Shown: piece after piece, positions 24,400-32,436 of the stretch
Numbering within the stretch: position 1 is the first letter of the stretch
Layout of the letters: every line of letters begins with the position of its first letter
Origin: Akkermansiaceae bacterium
GTDB lineage: Bacteria > Verrucomicrobiota > Verrucomicrobiia > Verrucomicrobiales > Akkermansiaceae
Length of the DNA: 34,010 nt
Direction of reading: 5' to 3'
NCBI GenBank assembly: GCA_903934285.1
Contig: CAIZNN010000277.1
Coordinates: 1-34,010, forward strand
Notes under the pieces: model-generated
Databases searched by the model: none
What the model was told of the DNA's origin: nothing
Seen by the model: only the letters and a program-made list of their open reading frames with translations
Made by a program: the position numbers and the translations under genes

Positions 24400-25689
24400 A
24401 TGAAAACATTCACCAGCGTTGATGACTCCGTGCTGATTCGAACAATTGGAAGCGCCCGCCAGCGGCTCGTTTTCATAGCGCCTGGGCTGCGTCCACCAGT
24501 CGCCGATGCTCTTGCGGCAGCCATGGGGCATATACCCACTGATTCCGTTCACATCGTTCTTGATGTGGATGCCGAGGTCTGCCGCCTGGGCTACGGGGAC
24601 AAGGACTTCAAGGGAATGGGAATTCTTCAGGCCGCCGCGCAAAGCCATGGCCTGACCGTCAATAATCATCCCGGCATTCGCATCGGCCTGCTTATCGCGG
24701 ATGATCTCACCCTTGTTTACAGCCCAACGCCCGAGCTGATTGAGACGGAATCCAGACAGCCTGACAAACCCAACGCCATCTGCCTACGCTCCGCCGTCCC
24801 CCCGCAGTTAGCCAGCGCTTGCGCTATTGGTGCCGATGGCTTCCTGAATCTGGAGGTTGGTCACGAGCCGGTTGAGCAAAAAAAGATCGAGGCGGTCAAA
24901 CGCGAACTTGCCGAGCGCCCGCCAAAGCCGTTCAACGTGGCCCGCATTGAGCGCGTATTCAATTCCATGCTCCACTTTGTCGAGCTGCGCATTGAGGATT
25001 ACAAGCTCACCAGCCGTTCCATTTCGCTCAATGCTAAGCTCTTTGGCGTGAAGGATGCTGAAATCATTCGCCGTCTGAGCAACCGCTACCACCTCTTCGC
25101 GGAGTCGGACGCCCTGGATGTCGAGATTCCCGCCCTCGATGGAGATGGCAATCCTTTGCCAGACACGCCCAAGCAGACGTTTGGTTCGCGCTCTATCGAC
25201 GAGGAACGCAAACGCATCAAGGATCGCTTCATTATGGAGGCGGGTGACTTTGGCCTTGTGATCCTGCGCAAGGACGTCGCCGATTTTGAGAAGGAGCTGA
25301 AATTGTTGGAAATCAAGATCGCCGCCTACAAGGAGGCGGTTCAGGGCATTATCAAACAACGCACCGATGAGATTGTCTCTGAGCTGCTCGCCGCCTTGAA
25401 GGAAACCTTGCGTGTCAATCCCCCGGAACACTGGCGCTCCCACTTCCTTGGGGATGAGCCATCGGATGCCGACGTGAAGCGCCTATTCGAGAGCGAAATC
25501 AGGTCCGAAGTCAAACGGGTGAAGACCGACTTTGACCCACGCGTCTTTCATGCCTTCAAAGATGTGACCTACCAGACATTCCACGACAAAGGCTTCCGCC
25601 AGCTTCTCGAAAATCGTTTTGGCACCGACGCCATCGCCCGTCTGTTTTCCGAACACGACGTCGCACCGGAGAAAAAGACCAAACCATGA
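24400..25689 (+). CDS. PLD-fold-like protein of unknown function
   Basis: 429 residues, cytoplasmic. The N-terminal 150 residues (LIRTIGSARQRLVFIAPGLR, then VHIVLDVDAEVCRLGYGD and IRIGLLIADDLTLVYSPTPE) match the fold pattern of phospholipase D-like domains. There is no HxK..D (HKD) catalytic motif, so hydrolysis is not expected. Residues of about 155-300 are helical with charged stretches (KKIEAVKRELAERPPKPFNV); a coiled-coil-like region (FEKELKLLEIKIAAYKEAVQ) follows and the C-terminus is helical. It is convergent with the STAS-like/HATPase pair. A sensor or scaffold role is inferred at most; the PLD-like call is moderate. Confidence 0.5.
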   Translation: MKTFTSVDDSVLIRTIGSARQRLVFIAPGLRPPVADALAAAMGHIPTDSVHIVLDVDAEVCRLGYGDKDFKGMGILQAAAQSHGLTVNNHPGIRIGLLIADDLTLVYSPTPELIETESRQPDKPNAICLRSAVPPQLASACAIGADGFLNLEVGHEPVEQKKIEAVKRELAERPPKPFNVARIERVFNSMLHFVELRIEDYKLTSRSISLNAKLFGVKDAEIIRRLSNRYHLFAESDALDVEIPALDGDGNPLPDTPKQTFGSRSIDEERKRIKDRFIMEAGDFGLVILRKDVADFEKELKLLEIKIAAYKEAVQGIIKQRTDEIVSELLAALKETLRVNPPEHWRSHFLGDEPSDADVKRLFESEIRSEVKRVKTDFDPRVFHAFKDVTYQTFHDKGFRQLLENRFGTDAIARLFSEHDVAPEKKTKP

Positions 25690-25806
25690 AGTCACCAGGA
25701 TGTGTCACCCCAAGGTCAAATCCCTATCAGTCATAACGGCTGAAAATGCTTGTTGCGAGACCTGTTGAGACCAGGTGCCAACCCGCCAACCGGGAAGGGA
25801 GTTGTT

Positions 25807-26121
25807 TCAGTGCCCGGCGTGAAGTTCGCGGTGCTTCCTCAAGCCTTCCGCCACCGCGATGGAAACAAACGAGCGGACCAAGGGAGAACATCCTTTGAAC
25901 CGGACCTTGCGCGAGAACTCGTCGCCGTGCTCCTCTGCCATATTGCCAAAGCAGGCATGAACGAATGAATCAGTTAGGTTGGTGACGCCGGTAAAGTCGA
26001 ACACCACCGATTCCACCCGATCCCAGATGCATTCAATCCGGAGCGAGCGAAATTGGTTCCCAAGGTGGCCGTCGGCGAGGAAATCGCCGAATTCGGAAAC
26101 CATCTGGAATTCGAGTTTCAT
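25807..26121 (-). CDS. STAS-like (DUF4325-like) protein
   Basis: 104 residues. Core VVFDFTGVTNLTDSFVHACF, then NMAEEHGDEF, is a STAS-type beta-alpha pattern; the D-F-x-G-V..L..SF signature fits DUF4325. The start at 26121 (MKLEFQMVSEFGDFLADG) has no Shine-Dalgarno. It is transcribed after the HATPase gene with about a 100-bp gap. Such proteins are often partners or fused domains of histidine-kinase-like ATPases, as in anti-sigma-antagonist-type switches. The family assignment is tentative. No gene is seen in 25690-25806. Confidence 0.5.
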   Translation of the reverse strand: MKLEFQMVSEFGDFLADGHLGNQFRSLRIECIWDRVESVVFDFTGVTNLTDSFVHACFGNMAEEHGDEFSRKVRFKGCSPLVRSFVSIAVAEGLRKHRELHAGH

Positions 26122-26223
26122 GAGAATTTTGCTTTACGTGGGGGGGATTACTTTTGGGAAGCGCGGGCTTGAGGGGCACTATAGGTTCTTTTCGGTGCCC
26201 TGCAACCGGAATTTTGGCACGCC

Positions 26224-27177
26224 TCATTCCATAAACATTCCGGGCGTGTCGATGCTCCCCATCCCGATCTGTGACATTGCCTCCGCGTGCATGGCGGCAT
26301 AGTCAGCGATTTGGTCCCGGTGCAGGGAAACGGCAACCAGCGTTCCAGGGAAGAAAATCGCCGGTCTGGGCCGCGCTTGCTCCGTGCTGTGAAGCTCGTC
26401 GAACCAACCATCCTCGGAGGCGATGGTAAGTTGACCGCCGGCCTCCTTGGCAAGAATTCGGGTGATCGAAAGGCCAACGCCACGGTGATTTTGTCCGGCA
26501 TAAGGATTGGGATTCGGGCGGAGAAGGGCGCTCGAAACCCGAGGTTGCAGGGCGAGACGGATGGCCGCATCCGGCGTATTCGCCTCGTCTTCCCGCGAGG
26601 TATTCACGAAGCTTCCGCGAATGCCCATGCCGTCGTCCGCCACAGCGATTCGGACCTGATTTCGAGTTGGGAAAAACTGCGCGCAGACATAGGCCCGCCC
26701 CCCGGAATGATACTTCGCATTCGAGAGCAGTTCACCGGCGGCATACTGGAGGATGCGATAAACGTCATCCTCCGGGTTTGCATCGGGCAATGTGCAACGG
26801 GTGATTTCCGAGGCAATCCGGTCCACTTCACCACTCGCAAAATTCAGGGTTTGAACCGGCACAAAACGACCGGATGCGGCACGACGCGTAAAATTCTCCG
26901 GGATTTCCACGCCGAGATGTGTCAGAAAGTCGATCCGCTGGAGATACCCCAAATTTTCGCAAGACTCGACGCCAACAAGGGATAGGTCCCTCCCCTCCCG
27001 CTTCCACCGGTTGCACCGCGCCAGAATGGCGACGATGGCGGCAGGGGTGAGAAACTTTACTGCGGCAATATCGACTTCTATGGCGGGGTGCCCTTCGCCG
27101 GTAGCCAACAATGCAAGAAGGTGGGGAAAATGATTTTCCTCAACCCATCTGGGAATGGAAATGACAAAAGGGCACAT
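26224..27177 (-). CDS. STAS-like/HATPase histidine-kinase-type ATPase
   Basis: 317 residues from an ATG at 27177; the longer frame from 27294 adds 39 non-conserved residues. The N-terminal part (about 20-105, with AIEVDIAAVKFLTPAAIVAI) is STAS-like. The C-terminal part is a GHKL ATPase: N-box AAGELLSNAKYHSGG, G1 VADDGMGIRG, G2 NHRGVGLSITRILAKEAGGQ followed by LTIAS. No phospho-acceptor H-box or membrane segment is seen, so it resembles an anti-sigma/serine-kinase-type switch or a soluble sensor kinase. Paired with the downstream STAS-like protein, it suggests a partner-switching module. Substrate unknown. Confidence 0.75.
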   Translation of the reverse strand: MCPFVISIPRWVEENHFPHLLALLATGEGHPAIEVDIAAVKFLTPAAIVAILARCNRWKREGRDLSLVGVESCENLGYLQRIDFLTHLGVEIPENFTRRAASGRFVPVQTLNFASGEVDRIASEITRCTLPDANPEDDVYRILQYAAGELLSNAKYHSGGRAYVCAQFFPTRNQVRIAVADDGMGIRGSFVNTSREDEANTPDAAIRLALQPRVSSALLRPNPNPYAGQNHRGVGLSITRILAKEAGGQLTIASEDGWFDELHSTEQARPRPAIFFPGTLVAVSLHRDQIADYAAMHAEAMSQIGMGSIDTPGMFME

Positions 27178-27297
27178 TTGGAAAGGTGAAGTCGGGCGCC
27201 TCAATGGCGGGGTTGAGGAACGGGCACCATCAAAGCCGGGATCTGTGAATAGTTCAACTGAAACGAATCGCCGCCCGCTACGAAAAAGGAGCAACCC

Positions 27298-27567
27298 TCA
27301 CCTTTTTCCGAAGGCGAATCTTGGTTTGCCGCCATGCCCTTTGCCCGTGGGCGGACGCATACCACGGCGATAATGCCCGAGCCATAGACGGAAGGTGCGT
27401 TCGCTCTTGCCGGCCTCACGCGCCGCCAGAACGGCAGCGGCGAACTCAGGCAACGAGCGGTGCCACCGCCAGAATGTTTGCCGATGCACGCCGGCAGCCT
27501 CGGACGCCTCTCGCACCAAACAACCTTCAGCCAGCTTTCTCACGATCAGGCGGTGCTGCCAATTCAT
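27298..27567 (-). CDS. Terminase-small-subunit-like helix-turn-helix protein
   Basis: 89 residues from ATG 27567. MNWQHRLIVRKLAEGCLVRE followed by ASEAAGVHRQTFWRWHRSLP is a clear HTH of the phBC6A51/terminase-small-subunit-like type; a basic C-terminus (RPPTGKGHGGKPRFAFGKR) follows. No terminase large subunit is present. It lies at the right end of the island and reads away from the attachment repeat. It could be a phage-derived remnant or a regulator. The neighbouring gap 27568-27680 has no gene. Confidence 0.55.
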   Translation of the reverse strand: MNWQHRLIVRKLAEGCLVREASEAAGVHRQTFWRWHRSLPEFAAAVLAAREAGKSERTFRLWLGHYRRGMRPPTGKGHGGKPRFAFGKR

Positions 27568-27680
27568 ACACGGAGGGTGCCTCAATTCAGGCTTCGAGTC
27601 CAGCGTGCGCGTCCGCGTGCGGGGAATAGGTAACAGAGGCGAAGCAATTCAAGGGCGGAAGTGAAAAAAGCATGTAACGC

Positions 27681-27741
27681 TTTGTATCGCTTTTTGGCCT
27701 CATCCTGGCACAATTTAGCGCGACTTGGCGCAGTGTGGCGC
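27681..27741. promoter_or_regulatory. Candidate integrase/excisionase arm sites at the right end
   Basis: TTTGTATCGCTTTTT (27681-27695) is repeated with one mismatch at 13510-13524 near the left end, in the same orientation. Then TGGCA, TAGCG, TGGCG and TGGCG start at 27706, 27716, 27726 and 27736, exactly 10 bp apart, on one face of the helix. Both lie 55-115 bp inside the right attachment repeat. Recombinase-binding arms are inferred. Confidence 0.5.
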
Positions 27742-27795
27742 AAACAACCAGAGTTGGGTTTTTGCGAAAATTCCTTTGAAACACAAAGAAAAACG

Positions 27796-27855
27796 GCCAA
27801 GTAACGGCGCGTACGGGTGATGAGAATCGAACTCACGCCTCAAGCTTGGGAAGCT
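27796..27855. repeat. Right attachment repeat (attR-like)
   Basis: The 60 bp identical to 13405-13464. On this side the match runs from the anticodon stem of the intact tRNA-Gly(CCC) to 16 bp past its 3' end; the first mismatch is at 27856 versus 13465. It ends where the GCCAAG that encodes the end of ppaC on the left side meets AAACG here. Confidence 0.93.
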
Positions 27856-27882
27856 CACGTTCTACCATTGAACTACACCCGC
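27812..27882 (-). tRNA. tRNA-Gly (anticodon CCC)
   Basis: The minus strand from 27882 gives acceptor GCGGGTG, D-arm GTTCAATGGTAGAAC, anticodon stem TGAGC/GCTTG around loop TTCCCAA (anticodon CCC), T-arm with GTTCGATTC, and acceptor CACCCGT, then discriminator A. CCA is not encoded. The acceptor pair 1-72 is G-U. It is the intact copy at the island's right junction. Confidence 0.9.
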
Positions 27883-28043
27883 GTCGCTGCCGACACCCAA
27901 GGCAATATCGCGCCGCGCCGCTTGGCAACCCAAAACTTGCAAACTCTTCCACCCGCAGCGCCAGAGCAGCAGCTCCATCCGAAAAAAACCAAAAAAAACC
28001 TTGCGGAGCCGGTGGATATGCTGTTTTCTGCCCTTCAGAAGAC

Positions 28044-28117
28044 GCGGGCATAGCTTAGTGGTAAAGTCCTAGCCTTCCAAGCTAGCCAGGCGGGTTCGAT
28101 TCCCGCTGCCCGCTCCA
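28044..28117 (+). tRNA. tRNA-Gly (anticodon TCC)
   Basis: Acceptor GCGGGCA/TGCCCGC, D-arm GCTTAGTGGTA, anticodon stem CTAGC/GCTAG around loop CTTCCAA (anticodon TCC at 28076-28078), T-arm CGGG-TTCGATT-CCCG, and encoded CCA at 28115-28117. It lies 160 bp from the CCC isoacceptor, on the opposite strand, and is not disrupted. Confidence 0.96.
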
Positions 28118-28172
28118 TGTGTGCGACCCCTCACCGAAAAATTCAATCCCAACCCTCCCCCTTACCGCCATT

Positions 28173-28793
28173 ATGAAAATGTCCGTTCGCTTTGCTTTGT
28201 TCAGCGCTGTCTTGGGACTGCTGTCCTCGTCCGCAGCTCTGGCGGAAGTCGATTGCATCAAACTCGCCTTGTCGGTCAAACTTGCCGTTGCGGCCGACCC
28301 GGCCGCCACCCTGCAGATTGTCGAGAAGGAAGTGGCAGCCACCCCGGCGTGTGCCTGTGAGTTGGTGAAAGCCGCAATCGAAGGGGCCAAAGCGAGCGTG
28401 CAGCTCGTCGCCGCCATTGTGGAGACGGCCGCCACGGTCGCCCCCGAACACCGCCGTCTCATTGGCCAATGCGCCGTGGCGGTGGCTCCCGACGCGCTGC
28501 CCAATGTGCAAGCGGTGCTGGCCAAGCTCGAACCTAAAAGCACCAAGATCGCATCCGGGTCCAAGGATGCCAAAAGCGCCAAGGCCGGCCAGACGACTCA
28601 GCCGCCGGCCAGCAATCCGCTCGACTTTCCCGGTTCCGGCATCGCCGATCCGCCGGTCCAGGTCGGTGGCAACCCCGGTGGCCCGGGCGGCTTCCCCATC
28701 CTGCCCTTTGGCCCGTCGATTTTTGTGCCGCCCATCGTCACCCCCCCGATCGTGGTCCCGCCGCCGGTTACCCCGCCCACCAACCCCGTCTGA
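28173..28793 (+). CDS. Secreted Pro/Gly-rich protein of unknown function
   Basis: 206 residues. The ATG at 28173 gives a signal peptide (MKMSVRFALFSAVLGLLSSS, cleaved after AALA). The next 110 residues are helical and Ala-rich (IKLALSVKLAVAADPAATLQ, IVEKEVAATPACACELVKAA), with Cys at CACE and QCAV. The last 60 are low-complexity (FPGSGIADPPVQVGG, IVTPPIVVPPPVTPP). It lies 56 bp after tRNA-Gly and precedes the beta-barrel gene. No family recognised; co-location with export genes suggests an envelope role. Confidence 0.65.
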   Translation: MKMSVRFALFSAVLGLLSSSAALAEVDCIKLALSVKLAVAADPAATLQIVEKEVAATPACACELVKAAIEGAKASVQLVAAIVETAATVAPEHRRLIGQCAVAVAPDALPNVQAVLAKLEPKSTKIASGSKDAKSAKAGQTTQPPASNPLDFPGSGIADPPVQVGGNPGGPGGFPILPFGPSIFVPPIVTPPIVVPPPVTPPTNPV

Positions 28794-28858
28794 GCTAACT
28801 TTCCGCTGCGGTGCCAAGTTGCGCCTCCAATTCCTTCCCCCACTCAATCAGTCATCAC

Positions 28859-30088
28859 ATGAAACGTAAATTCGTCCATTTGGTCAGCGCCGCGCTTACC
28901 CTCGGCGTGGCCACCGCCGCCGAAGGGCTTTACAACATCGGCAGCGAGGCCCAGGAGTCGATCCCGCTGAAGTGGGCCATCGGCGCGGATCTCACCTACG
29001 ACGATAATGTCACTCCCGGCTACCTGCCCGAGGAAGACTCCTTCTCGATCAACCCGTATGTGGGCCTCTCCTTCGTCAACATGACCCCCCAGACCACTTG
29101 GGATGTCTATGCCCGCATCGGCGCTATCTACTACTTCGATCAACCCAAGGCCGCCACCGATAGCACCTATGCCCAGCTGCGCGCCGGCGTGAACCTCACC
29201 CACCGCTTCGACGAGCGGCTGCGCCTCTCGAGTCGCAACTTCGTTTCCTATGAGCTGGAGCCGGACTACGCCTACGGCTTTGCCACCTCCCGCCAGGCCG
29301 GCGAATACTTGTTCTGGCAGACCGACAATGCGCTGGGCTATCGCTGGTCCGAACGCCTGGCAACCTACACCGGCTTCACCCTCACCGGCTTGTCCTATGC
29401 TGACATTGAGAATCAGGACCGCTTCACGTGGACGCTCTACAATCAATTCCGCTACCAGCTCACGCCCCAGCAAACGGTGCTGACCCTCGATTACCGCTAC
29501 AGCGACACCATTGCCGACGGGTACGCCTCGGATTCCAACGACCAATACATCCTGGCCGGCATCGAGCACCGCTTCAGCCCTAACACGATCTTGATCGCCC
29601 GGGCCGGCCTCCAGATCCGCTCGGTCGACCGCGGGGACAACAGCAACAACCCATTCGCCGAGCTGACCCTGCATTCCCAAGTCAACCAGGACTTTTTGAT
29701 CAAGGGGTTCCTTCGCTACAGTGTCGAACCTTACGATACGGTGCAGACCATTGGCTCCGGTATTTATGACTTCAGCCAGCGCCAAACCCTGCGCATCGGC
29801 ATCGCCGGCGAGTACAAGATCTCACCCAAGCTGACCCTCTTCGGCGGGGTCGACTATATCCCGTCGACTTTCGATGACGGCAATCTGGTGTACCCCGCCT
29901 CCGGCCCGCCATCAACAGCCGGCGGCTACAGCACCGACCTGATCAACCTCTGCATGGGCCTGTCGGTGAAGTTCACGGATTACCTCTACGGTTCGGTGTC
30001 GTACAATTACACGGATTCCAGTTCGGACTTCCTCAATCAGGACTATACCCGCAACCGCATCAGCATTGGCCTGCGTTGTGAATTCTGA
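28859..30088 (+). CDS. Outer-membrane beta-barrel protein
   Basis: 409 residues from an ATG at 28859: signal peptide (FVHLVSAALTLGVATAAEG), then a long series of alternating hydrophobic/polar strands with frequent Tyr, typical of a porin-like barrel (WAIGADLTYDDNVTPGY, PNTILIARAGLQIRSVDRGD, KLTLFGGVDYIPSTF). It ends in GLRCEF, with the terminal Phe expected for BAM targeting. Its resemblance is to barrels found with exopolysaccharide genes (EpsL/PelB-like role uncertain). It is followed by a strong terminator, so it may share a transcript with 28173. Confidence 0.75.
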   Translation: MKRKFVHLVSAALTLGVATAAEGLYNIGSEAQESIPLKWAIGADLTYDDNVTPGYLPEEDSFSINPYVGLSFVNMTPQTTWDVYARIGAIYYFDQPKAATDSTYAQLRAGVNLTHRFDERLRLSSRNFVSYELEPDYAYGFATSRQAGEYLFWQTDNALGYRWSERLATYTGFTLTGLSYADIENQDRFTWTLYNQFRYQLTPQQTVLTLDYRYSDTIADGYASDSNDQYILAGIEHRFSPNTILIARAGLQIRSVDRGDNSNNPFAELTLHSQVNQDFLIKGFLRYSVEPYDTVQTIGSGIYDFSQRQTLRIGIAGEYKISPKLTLFGGVDYIPSTFDDGNLVYPASGPPSTAGGYSTDLINLCMGLSVKFTDYLYGSVSYNYTDSSSDFLNQDYTRNRISIGLRCEF

Positions 30089-30152
30089 AGCGGCCGCCTG
30101 CGGCGCACTCCCGCCACAACCATCTTGACGACCCGCTTGGCTTGACCTGAAG

Positions 30153-30189
30153 CTCCCGCAATGTGGTTCATTGCGGGAGTTTTCTTTTG
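30153..30189 (+). terminator. Rho-independent terminator
   Basis: CTCCCGCAATG (30153-30163) pairs perfectly with CATTGCGGGAG (30169-30179) around a 5-nt loop, followed by TTTTCTTTT. It sits 64 bp after the barrel gene stop and isolates it from the Wzz/BY-kinase gene. Confidence 0.93.
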
Positions 30190-30234
30190 ATTTGTGCCAG
30201 TTCCTGCCTACATTCCCCCCTGTCCCACCTCGTC

Positions 30235-32406
30235 ATGTCCCCAACCTCTCCCCAACAAAGTGAATCGACCCTGCATGCGTTCGATTACTGGCAGGTCATC
30301 AAAAACCGCTATGGCTTGATTCTGCTCACCCTGCTGCTGGTCTTCATGACCGCCTCGGTCATCACCTATGTGATGCCCAAGAAATACGAAAGTTACGCCA
30401 AAATCGAGGTCAAGCCGCGGGGCTCGCTCATGACCGTGTTTCGCGGCATGGACGACACCAGCGGCTACAACCGCACGACGCAGAATTTCTTCAACACCGA
30501 GTTTGAGAAAATCAAGAGTCGCAACTCCCTGATGAAGGTCATCGACAATCTGGACCTGGCCAATACCTGGGGCATGGACCGCGAAATCGTCCTGAGCATT
30601 CTCGGGGGCATCGTCAGGACCGATAACATCCGCGGCACGGACTTGATCACCATCAGTGTGCGCCATGCCGATAAGGATGAGGCCAGGAACATCGCCGCCG
30701 AAGTGGCCCGCGCCTATAAGGAATACCGCAGCGAAATCGAAAACAAGGAGGGCGACATGGCACTGCTCGAACTCAAGAAAGCCGTGCGGGCACAGGAAGA
30801 CGTCGTGGAAGAACGCCGCAAGGTGCTGGCCAACATTGTGCGCGCCAAGGGCATCATCTATTTCGGGCCGGATGCCTACTATCGCTCCATGGGCATGGAG
30901 GATGATAACGGCGCCAAGACCGCGCTGGACACATTCAATCAATTGGAAACCGAGAAGATGCAACTGGAGAGCATGATTCAGAGCCTGCTGAAATACAGCA
31001 GCGATCAGCTCATGGTGTATGCGTCCGGGCTGCAACTTCCCGACAACGTGGTGCAATCGCTTTTTCCCAAGTATCTGGAACAGAAAACCCAGTTCGATGG
31101 CTTGAAACAGCAGGGCCTCGGCCTGCAGCATCCCACCATGCTGGCCAACGCCCAAGTGCTCGAATCGATGAAAAAACAACTCGATGAAGGCGTCGTCTCG
31201 CTGCGCGACACCCTGCAGGCCAAGCTCGACCTGGCGGAAGCCCGCTTCAAGCGCGCGCAGACCAGCAAAGACGAGAAACGCGGCGAAGCCATCAAGCGCG
31301 GCCTGGACGCCCAGGACTATGTCGATGCCAAACGCGAGTTCGAGTCCGAGCAGGAGATGTTGCAACAAATGAAGCTCAAGTTGATCGGCGAGGAGATCGA
31401 AAAAAGGATGCCCGATGAATCCATCATCGTGCATGACGATCCGGTCAGTGGCCAAAGTCCGGTCAGCCCTAACGTGACCCTCAATCTGATGCTCGGCGCC
31501 GTCATCGGCCTCATCTTCGGCCTCGGCATCGCCTTCTTCCTCGAGTATCTGGACACCTCCGTCAAAACCCTCGAAGACGTCGAACGCTATTTGCAGGTGC
31601 CGGTGCTGGCCGTCATTCCCAAAGACATCGGCATCCTGCACAAACAAAGTGGCATGAGCCCGGATGCCGAGGCCTACCGGATTCTGCGCACCAACATCGA
31701 GTTCAACCGCAAAAACCCCGAGGACAATTCCATTACCATCATCTCCGGCGGGGCCGGCGAAGGCAAATCCACCACCCTGGTCAACCTCGCCTATGTCTGC
31801 GCCCAAGGCGGCTACACCACGCTCATGATCGATGCCGACTTGCGCCGGCCGCGATTGCATACCTTCTTTGACATCAGCAATTCGGTCGGCCTCACCAATT
31901 ACCTGACCACCGAGCTGATGCTCGAGGATGTGATTCTGCAGACCCCGGTGGACAACCTCTATTTCATGCCCTCGGGCATCCTGCCGGCCGATGCCGCCGG
32001 CATCCTGAACTCGCGCCGCATGTCGGAACTCATTCAGGACGTCAAACAACGCTTCGATCTGGTGCTGGTGGACAGCCCGCCGATCCTCGGGGTGAGTGAC
32101 GCCGCCGTGCTCGCCAGTGAAGTGGACCTCACCGTCATCGTCGTGCAACACCGCAAACTGCCCCGCAACATGCTGCTGCGCGTCAAACAAGCCGTCGAAA
32201 ATGTCGGCGGCAACGTCATCGGCGTCGTCCTCAACAACGTCGATGTCCGCAGCGACAGCCAATACCAATACTACACGAGTTATTACACCTACTATGCGCC
32301 GGCCGAGTCCCAGATCGGCGCGCCCTCCAGCGGGGCCCCGGCCAAGGCACAAGCCGCCACCAAGGGGTCGGCCGTCGCCCGCGCGGGTGACAGCGAACAG
32401 TATTGA
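30235..32406 (+). CDS. Polysaccharide co-polymerase / BY-type tyrosine kinase (Wzc-like)
   Basis: 723 residues in the inner membrane. An N-terminal Wzz domain: TM1 about 27-47 (LILLTLLLVFMTASVITYVM), a periplasmic helical region with coiled coils, and TM2 about 417-437 (LMLGAVIGLIFGLGIAFFLE). The cytoplasmic BY-kinase domain has Walker A SGGAGEGKSTT near residue 503, Walker A' LMIDADLRRPRLH and Walker B VLVDSPPILG, then a Tyr cluster (YQYYTSYYTYY) for autophosphorylation. It controls chain length and export of exopolysaccharide or capsule. The ATG at 30235 was chosen over an upstream frame that begins inside the terminator. Confidence 0.93.
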   Translation: MSPTSPQQSESTLHAFDYWQVIKNRYGLILLTLLLVFMTASVITYVMPKKYESYAKIEVKPRGSLMTVFRGMDDTSGYNRTTQNFFNTEFEKIKSRNSLMKVIDNLDLANTWGMDREIVLSILGGIVRTDNIRGTDLITISVRHADKDEARNIAAEVARAYKEYRSEIENKEGDMALLELKKAVRAQEDVVEERRKVLANIVRAKGIIYFGPDAYYRSMGMEDDNGAKTALDTFNQLETEKMQLESMIQSLLKYSSDQLMVYASGLQLPDNVVQSLFPKYLEQKTQFDGLKQQGLGLQHPTMLANAQVLESMKKQLDEGVVSLRDTLQAKLDLAEARFKRAQTSKDEKRGEAIKRGLDAQDYVDAKREFESEQEMLQQMKLKLIGEEIEKRMPDESIIVHDDPVSGQSPVSPNVTLNLMLGAVIGLIFGLGIAFFLEYLDTSVKTLEDVERYLQVPVLAVIPKDIGILHKQSGMSPDAEAYRILRTNIEFNRKNPEDNSITIISGGAGEGKSTTLVNLAYVCAQGGYTTLMIDADLRRPRLHTFFDISNSVGLTNYLTTELMLEDVILQTPVDNLYFMPSGILPADAAGILNSRRMSELIQDVKQRFDLVLVDSPPILGVSDAAVLASEVDLTVIVVQHRKLPRNMLLRVKQAVENVGGNVIGVVLNNVDVRSDSQYQYYTSYYTYYAPAESQIGAPSSGAPAKAQAATKGSAVARAGDSEQY

Positions 32407-32436
32407 CAAAATTGCACCCTCAGCCAGATTGCCACC

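Larger units (their letters stand above)
13405..27855. mobile_element. 14.4-kb tRNA-Gly-integrated genomic island
   Basis: The element is bounded by perfect 60-bp direct repeats covering the tRNA-Gly(CCC) 3' half. A tyrosine recombinase and excisionase-like gene sit at its left end, and an overlapping run of primase-like, helicase-like and small genes forms a replication/maintenance module. No capsid, portal, terminase large subunit or conjugation genes are seen, so it looks like a satellite or non-conjugative integrative element. Cargo (21440-27177) includes a surface LRR protein and a PLD/STAS/HATPase group. The integrase lies next to the broken tRNA copy rather than the intact one. Confidence 0.9.

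Noticed and set aside
26287..26985. Plus-strand frame opposite the HATPase gene
   Set aside because: The minus strand carries conserved N, G1 and G2 boxes; the plus translation has no recognisable domain.
27298..27567. Evidence that the island is a prophage
   Set aside because: A small-terminase-like HTH protein alone is not enough; no large terminase, portal, capsid or tail genes were found.
30208..32409. 733-codon minus-strand frame opposite the BY-kinase
   Set aside because: A low-complexity His/Gly/Val-rich translation typical of an antisense shadow; the plus strand has full Wzz and kinase motifs.
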